A DNA stretch of 35,363 bases. Origin: a bacterium (GTDB taxonomy: Bacteria > Patescibacteriota > Patescibacteriia > 2-12-FULL-60-25). The translations under genes were made by a program, and so were the position numbers. The notes beneath the pieces are model-generated. The model was not told the DNA's origin, searched no databases, and worked only from the letters and a program-made list of their open reading frames with translations. Every line of letters begins with the position of its first letter. Within the stretch, counting starts at the first letter, position 1. The stretch lies in assembly GCA_021806685.1 (NCBI GenBank), contig JAJZQU010000007.1, positions 1 to 35,363 on the forward strand. The letters are read 5' to 3'. Below are positions 32,901 to 35,363 of the stretch, one piece after another.

Positions 32901-33804
32901 TCTCAGCCGTCAGTGTAATGTTCCTGACCCTTATTTTGATCTTATACGGACCCGGACCAGCCAGACCCAAGGGTTCGAAGACGCTGACTTGCTGGCCGCG
33001 GATGGCGGAACTGTCATCACAAAAAGCCAACAAGGAGTTGTTCGGGTTGAGTCTCAAGGGTTCCTTGATGATATGCATCAAGGACATGCTTTCCTGGACG
33101 CCATCAATCGTATGGACCCCCTTGAAGAAGCCGTGTCGGCAGTGTTCTGAGTTGGATTGCCCCAGCTGGAACAATTCAACATCAGTCGGGTTGCGCTTCA
33201 GCTCACCTCGGAACAGGTTGCCCAGGTAATCCAGGTCCTGTTCGTCCCAGTGGCACTTGTTGTTTTTCCCAAACTCCAACAGTTTCTTGCGCCAGTCGTC
33301 GTTCATGACGTCAATGATCCGGACGGGCTCCGGTTCTCGGGGAGTACCGAAGGATTCAAGCGGCTTGAGATAGCGCGTTTGGATCATACGGTCGAGCAAA
33401 GGCGCAAGGAAGTCTTCGGCCTGCTTCTCAGTCAATGTCGTATGCAATCCGTAGCGGCAGGCGCGTTCGAGGCGCGTGACTTTCCAGAGCCCGCAGTGGT
33501 GGCAGATGTCAACGGCCGTATTTGAGTAGGCCGTAACGAAGTTGAGAAGCGGCCCCACTTCCAACACGGTTGGGGCCGAGATACGGGACGTGTCGCTGAA
33601 ACCATGGGGTTCGAAGGTTTCTGACAGCAGCCAGTCCAGTCTCACCATCTCTCTGACATCGAACGGCTCTTTGTGTTCGATGTAGAAGCACCATTCGGCT
33701 TCGATCCGTCCGATTGCAAGACCAAGGCGGTCAGAGGCATTGGACGCGATCTGGGCAGCTTGCGAAGCGGTCAAGGCATTGGCACGGAACAACTTGGTCA
33801 ACAT
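29905..33804 (-). CDS. purL: Phosphoribosylformylglycinamidine synthase, single-chain long form
   Basis: A 1299-residue enzyme of the fourth step of purine synthesis (FGAR to FGAM, with glutamine and ATP). The length equals the long form of Proteobacteria and eukaryotes, not the split PurL/PurQ/PurS system. Domains: N-terminal PurS-like region, then LFQLGQSNSEHCRHGFFKG (ATP-side signature), TAETHNYPTLICP, GIGGDLRDA, a second synthetase half with SIGPDGGKDSSAM, and a C-terminal glutaminase. The glutaminase holds Cys1131 in GVCNGCQLM and His1261/Glu1263 in MPHPERT. The ATG at 33804 has a strong AGGAGGA five bases upstream. G+C is clearly higher than in most neighbours, as in purB. Transfer from a long-form lineage is likely. 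Confidence 0.97.
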   Translation of the reverse strand: MLTKLFRANALTASQAAQIASNASDRLGLAIGRIEAEWCFYIEHKEPFDVREMVRLDWLLSETFEPHGFSDTSRISAPTVLEVGPLLNFVTAYSNTAVDICHHCGLWKVTRLERACRYGLHTTLTEKQAEDFLAPLLDRMIQTRYLKPLESFGTPREPEPVRIIDVMNDDWRKKLLEFGKNNKCHWDEQDLDYLGNLFRGELKRNPTDVELFQLGQSNSEHCRHGFFKGVHTIDGVQESMSLMHIIKEPLRLNPNNSLLAFCDDSSAIRGQQVSVFEPLGLAGPGPYKIKIRVRNITLTAETHNYPTLICPQPGAETGIGGDLRDAIAVGRGGLCGMHGAGYSVGALRIPGYDLPWEKDAWPYPPNNASPLRILLEGNRGVHGYGNCFGEPTTFGFVRSIAITLPNGEHYAYQKPILYVTAAGSLDEAHVKKLPPKKGMLVIQIGGPAYRIGMGGGGGSSGISSQADAQLDYQAVQRGDAQMEQRAYRVIMACVALGDENPIITLTDLGAGGDCNGVTELVKIGGWINLRSIPCGDPSLSDVEIWGNESQERMVAVIESESLSLVMAICKREGAPCAVIGEITDDGQLVLHDSHDDSTPVNLPLEKILGKLPPKYFEDKHVPVVTKPLELPEGLTVREALERVLRLPSVGSKQFLTRNVDRSVRGLTPQQQCVGPNHLPLADFAVRADSYFGLTGAAHSLGERPMIGLLNPAAMARMTVAEALLNMVGAKITKLEDLKGSANWMLAAKMPGMAAWLFDAAKAMSQFCIDLSIGPDGGKDSSAMAVITVDHEFHPVTVKSPPTLVFSAYAPMDNVTKKVTPDLKKAGNALILVDISYGKHRLGGSALAQVHNQVGNEAPDVDEPKLVKTAFQVIQRLIAEGRIVSIHDRSEGGLIVTLLEMAFGGNKGFRAYVNENNDALACLFCEELGVVIECEDRRSVLETLWYAGVPARCIGSVISDNKIVVDFCGRIVLNETMTDLRALWEATSDALDMLQTNPECVRSEQLLCHHLLTPPPYKLSFKPQPTPEELLKAEHKPRVAIIREQGSNGDREMAAAFYAAGFDPWDVTMTDLLEGRVSLDDFRGIAFVGGFSYADVFDAGKGWAGVIRYNERVGQQLERFRRRVDSFSLGVCNGCQLMALLGWVPGFDLMASEEAQQPRFIRNVSGRFESRFPTVRIGHSKAIMLKDMRGSTLGVWSAHGEGLFHANDTITERILALDLAPFRYVDPEGTANTAYPFNPNGSPHGIAGLCSEDGRHLALMPHPERTFLPWQWPWMPEEMRHLKASPWLKMFQNAYDWCMR

Positions 33805-33925
33805 GGAATCCTCCTCTGAGTTTTGAACGCTGGTTTGCCAGCGTTAGTTCACTTGTCAACGAAAATACCCGTGCGTATCACGGATACCACGGCCAAAGAT
33901 TAAGGCTTATATATAAGGATGTCAA
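33805..33925 (-). promoter_or_regulatory. purL upstream region: candidate promoter and leader hairpin
   Basis: On the minus strand, TTGACA (33920-33925), 17 bp, TAATCT (33897-33902). The spacer holds the palindrome CTTATATATAAG (33906-33917), a possible operator. The leader of about 85 bases contains the perfect stem AACGCTGG-TTTG-CCAGCGTT (33826-33845), 21 bases before the ATG and just before the Shine-Dalgarno site. A second TTGACA lies at 33854-33859. I see no purine riboswitch or PurR box. The remaining 70 bp to the cold-shock terminator shows nothing clear. Confidence 0.45.
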
Positions 33926-33998
33926 ACCTTAATTAAGCAAGAAAATATCGTCAATTTTAGCTTTAAGAGCCTTAGTTACATCATTTCAAGTACCTATC

Positions 33999-34029
33999 AA
34001 AAAACCACCAACTTTCGTTGATGGTTTTC
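33999..34029 (-). terminator. Terminator after the cold-shock gene
   Basis: On the minus strand, AACCATCAAC-GAAA-GTTGGTGGTT (one wobble pair, GNRA loop) followed by six T's. Confidence 0.88.
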
Positions 34030-34049
34030 TACTATTTGTCGTTAGACAA

Positions 34050-34247
34050 TTAGACGCGTTGCACGTTAGTGGCGCGAGGACCCTTTTCGGATTGCTCCGT
34101 TTCAAAGGTCACTGTATCACCGACCTTGAGTTCGTCGAACAAAACGCCGACGAGCGCAGTCTGGTGAAAAAACAGATCTTTGTCCTGACCTTCTTGGGAG
34201 ATGAAACCAAAACCCTTTTCGGTCAAGCTTTTAATCGTTCCTTGCAT
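34050..34247 (-). CDS. Cold-shock domain protein (CspA family)
   Basis: A 65-residue single cold-shock domain, the usual size. The RNA-binding motifs are KGFGFI (RNP1, residues 11-16) and DLFFH (RNP2, 24-28), and the C-terminus SEKGPRATNVQRV is typical. Such proteins bind single-stranded RNA and keep it unfolded. No Shine-Dalgarno site is seen before the ATG at 34247. A strong promoter (34340-34368) and a leader of about 85 bases with a long hairpin precede it, as in regulated csp genes. It has its own terminator. The next gene upstream also encodes a probable RNA-binding protein. Confidence 0.96.
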   Translation of the reverse strand: MQGTIKSLTEKGFGFISQEGQDKDLFFHQTALVGVLFDELKVGDTVTFETEQSEKGPRATNVQRV

Positions 34248-34270
34248 AGGATATACGATAAATGAATGAG

Positions 34271-34300
34271 TTTACAGCAAATAACGGCTATTTGCGTAAA
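34271..34300 (-). promoter_or_regulatory. Hairpin in the cold-shock gene leader
   Basis: Arms TTTAC-A-GCAAATA (34271-34283) and TATTTGC-GTAAA (34289-34300) pair over 12 bp with one bulged base and a five-base loop. It lies 24 bases before the csp ATG, so it could act as a temperature- or Csp-sensitive element. Confidence 0.55.
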
Positions 34301-34339
34301 ATCGACTAATTTCTACGCTAAGGCTCTTTTTGCCCTAAC

Positions 34340-34368
34340 AGAATACACTAATTTGGCTAAAAAGTCAA
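34340..34368 (-). promoter_or_regulatory. Cold-shock gene promoter
   Basis: On the minus strand, TTGACT (34363-34368), 17 bp, TATTCT (34340-34345). Transcription should start near 34333, giving a leader of about 85 bases. Confidence 0.85.
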
Positions 34369-34400
34369 GGGGCAAGCCTTTCTTATCCACTTTTATGATT

Positions 34401-35006
34401 TTAAGCTTTCTCAGCCTTCTTCTTTTTAGGTGCAGCCTTTTTCTTTTCAACCTTCTTAGGCGCTTCAATTTCAGCCTCAACCTTTACTGATTTGACCGTC
34501 TCAACAGGAGCGGCAGGAGCTAAGATCTTCAAGATGGCGTCCAGCTTGGCGTTAATAGCCTTAAATTGTTCCTTGTTTTGGTCAACGCCTTTGTTCTCAA
34601 AACTGTTGCTCTTAACCGGACCATCCTTGCCCATGCAGGGACGGCAATAAATGGGTTTTGAACCATTCGGACGAAAAGGCACTTCGCAGTCAACTCCGCA
34701 TTTGTCGCAAACAGCCTTAAACATGCGCTTTTCCTCGAACATTGGCCTTTCTGACCTGCCTCCGCCGTAGCTAGGTGCTCCACCATCTTCATCCCTTTTA
34801 AAGCAATTGCTGCAAAAAATAGGCCGATTGCCTGTCGGACGAAAAGGCACTTGGCAATCCTTGCCGCACTCGCTGCAGACTGCATCATGCATCATAGGAC
34901 GGCCAGAATCACGGCCGCCAGAACCCCTATCCCAGGGGCCCCTGTCTCCAAACTTCTTGCCATTGCCACGGCCGCCAGAACTGTTGCCTCGATGGGGGTT
35001 AAACAT
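34401..35006 (-). CDS. CxxC-x17-CxxC zinc-ribbon protein with RGG-like N-terminus
   Basis: A 201-residue protein. Residues 1-38 are rich in Arg, Gly and Ser (GGRGNGKKFGDRGPW, RGSGGRDSGR), like RNA-binding RGG tails. Two copies of the CxxC-x17-CxxC zinc domain follow: CSECGKDCQVPFRP...CSNC (about 44-68) and CDKCGVDCEVPFRP...CRPC (about 100-124). Each has 17 residues between the Cys pairs. A short helical piece (EQFKAINAKLDAILKILAP) may drive self-association, and the C-terminus is Lys/Ala-rich (EKKKAAPKKKKAEKA). The domain is common in Patescibacteria and related groups. Nucleic-acid binding is inferred from charge and the cold-shock neighbour. Confidence 0.85.
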   Translation of the reverse strand: MFNPHRGNSSGGRGNGKKFGDRGPWDRGSGGRDSGRPMMHDAVCSECGKDCQVPFRPTGNRPIFCSNCFKRDEDGGAPSYGGGRSERPMFEEKRMFKAVCDKCGVDCEVPFRPNGSKPIYCRPCMGKDGPVKSNSFENKGVDQNKEQFKAINAKLDAILKILAPAAPVETVKSVKVEAEIEAPKKVEKKKAAPKKKKAEKA

Positions 35007-35046
35007 AATATTTACGCATTTATGGGGTTGTTATTAGAGTTGCCGA

Positions 35047-35075
35047 AGTATAGACCATATTGCGGAAAATAGCAA
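35047..35075 (-). promoter_or_regulatory. Promoter of the zinc-ribbon gene
   Basis: On the minus strand, TTGCTA (35070-35075), 17 bp, TATACT (35047-35052). The leader would be about 34 bases. Confidence 0.8.
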
Positions 35076-35093
35076 GGGTTCGGACATTGTATC

Positions 35094-35119
35094 AAAAAAT
35101 GCCCATTCGGGCATTTTTT
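35094..35119 (-). terminator. Terminator (bidirectional) beside the partial tRNA copy
   Basis: AAAAAATGCCC-ATT-CGGGCATTTTTT (one unpaired base at the loop side). It lies four bases beyond the 20-bp copy of the tRNA 3' end, in the position expected for a tRNA terminator. Confidence 0.88.
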
Positions 35120-35122
35120 ATC

Positions 35123-35142
35123 TGGCTCCGAGGGTGGGGATC
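35123..35142 (-). repeat. 20-bp duplicate of the tRNA 3' end
   Basis: On the minus strand, GATCCCCACCCTCGGAGCCA, identical to the last 20 bases of the tRNA at 35296. The rest of the tRNA is missing, so this is a remnant, or an attachment-site-like direct repeat 173 bp from the intact copy. Confidence 0.9.
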
Positions 35143-35253
35143 TCACGTCGTCCCGCAGTACTGCGGGACTCCCACGAAAACCTTCTGGTTTTCGTGTGCT
35201 TTCCTCGACAAGTGAAAACTCCCGTTTTCACCCTTTCCCGTTCGATCCCCCAC
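35134..35253. repeat. Four-stem hairpin cassette between the tRNA 3'-end copies
   Basis: The outer arms GTGGGGATC (35134-35142) and GATCCCCCAC (35244-35253) enclose three perfect hairpins: GTCCCGCAGTACTGCGGGAC (35150-35169), CACGAAAACC-TTCT-GGTTTTCGTG (35173-35196) and GTGAAAAC-TCCC-GTTTTCAC (35212-35231). The left outer arm is part of the tRNA T-arm copy. The first hairpin differs at one base from 6216-6235. Confidence 0.88.
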
Positions 35254-35259
35254 AGATAT

Positions 35260-35294
35260 AAAAAATTACCTGCCAATATGGCAAGTAATTTTTT
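35260..35294 (-). terminator. Terminator of the tRNA gene
   Basis: AAAAAATTACCTGCC-AATAT-GGCAAGTAATTTTTT, one mismatch, right after the tRNA CCA end (35296-35298). Confidence 0.85.
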
Positions 35295-35295
35295 A

Positions 35296-35363
35296 TGGCT
35301 CCGAGGGTGGGGATCGAACCCACGACCAAAGGATTACATTTGTCCTAGCGTTTCCGCTGGGGA
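35296..35363 (-). tRNA. tRNA 3' half (tRNA-Asn-like), cut by window edge, possibly intron-containing
   Basis: On the minus strand the 3' end reads GTGGG-TTCGATC-CCCAC (T arm), CCTCGGA (acceptor strand), G (discriminator) and an encoded CCA. The variable loop is TGGTC-like. TAATCCTTT before it matches the 3' side of an Asn (GTT) anticodon arm, and G before CCA also fits Asn. The bases upstream (35337-35363) do not form a normal anticodon loop or D arm: the loop would have nine bases without U33, and the next stem is AGCG-GAAA-CGCT with a four-base loop. This fits the 3' end of a group I intron that finishes with G at 35337. If so, the 3' exon is 35296-35336. Thr (TGT) with an odd loop is the alternative. 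Confidence 0.7.

Noticed and set aside
29965-33525. Several 100-210-residue open frames on the plus strand within purL
   Set aside because: High G+C reduces stop codons in other frames. None has recognisable motifs and purL is complete.
35296-35363. Reading the partial tRNA as tRNA-Tyr (GTA) or a tmRNA end
   Set aside because: A Tyr reading gives an unpaired anticodon stem. The acceptor strand and discriminator do not fit the tmRNA Ala-type end. Asn with an intron fits better.

Overview
The window looks like part of a chromosome from a member of the Patescibacteria (Candidate Phyla Radiation) or a similar small-genome lineage. This is inferred from gene content and style: short operons, few Shine-Dalgarno sites, -10 hexamers very close to start codons, palindromic multi-hairpin elements in most gene gaps, and a CxxC-x17-CxxC zinc-ribbon protein. 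UGA is used as a normal stop. No database search was possible, so the lineage is a judgement.

Layout, left to right. Positions 1-2546: a class II (B12-dependent) ribonucleotide reductase cut by the left edge, with tandem NrdR-type boxes and a structured leader, then a DEDD exonuclease. Positions 2643-9514: typA, a ROK-kinase remnant between two palindromic elements, a membrane-anchored glycoside hydrolase, a DMT transporter, a beta-CASP metallo-hydrolase and an unknown membrane protein. Positions 9523-13450: an SDR oxidoreductase, a 3D-domain wall protein, a DrrAB-like ABC exporter, a NUDIX hydrolase and a DUF2127-like membrane protein. Positions 13487-19470: a marR - adaptor - RND efflux operon under a 30-bp palindromic operator. 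Positions 19576-24562: a BaiN-like flavoprotein, a leucine-rich-repeat lipoprotein, an ABC-F ATPase, a second NUDIX protein and a nucleoside phosphorylase. Positions 24611-33804: a cysteine-rich secreted protein with ten NCGxCG modules, a second DMT transporter, a C39-like peptidase, and purB and purL. Positions 33999-35363: a cold-shock protein, a zinc-ribbon/RGG protein, and the 3' part of a tRNA cut by the right edge.

Two styles of DNA coexist. Most genes have AT-rich promoters, little or no 5' leader and no Shine-Dalgarno site. The cysteine-rich gene, purB and purL are visibly richer in G+C, have good Shine-Dalgarno sites and long leaders, and are the best candidates for acquired genes.

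The signals most worth following are: (i) the nrdJ leader, where one strand can pair in mutually exclusive ways that hide or free the ribosome site; (ii) the tRNA at the right edge, whose 3' half is tRNA-Asn-like but whose upstream part looks like the end of a group I intron; (iii) a 20-bp copy of that tRNA 3' end flanking a four-stem hairpin cassette; (iv) the family of nested palindromic elements, two of which bound a truncated ROK gene; and (v) widespread apparent leaderless transcription.
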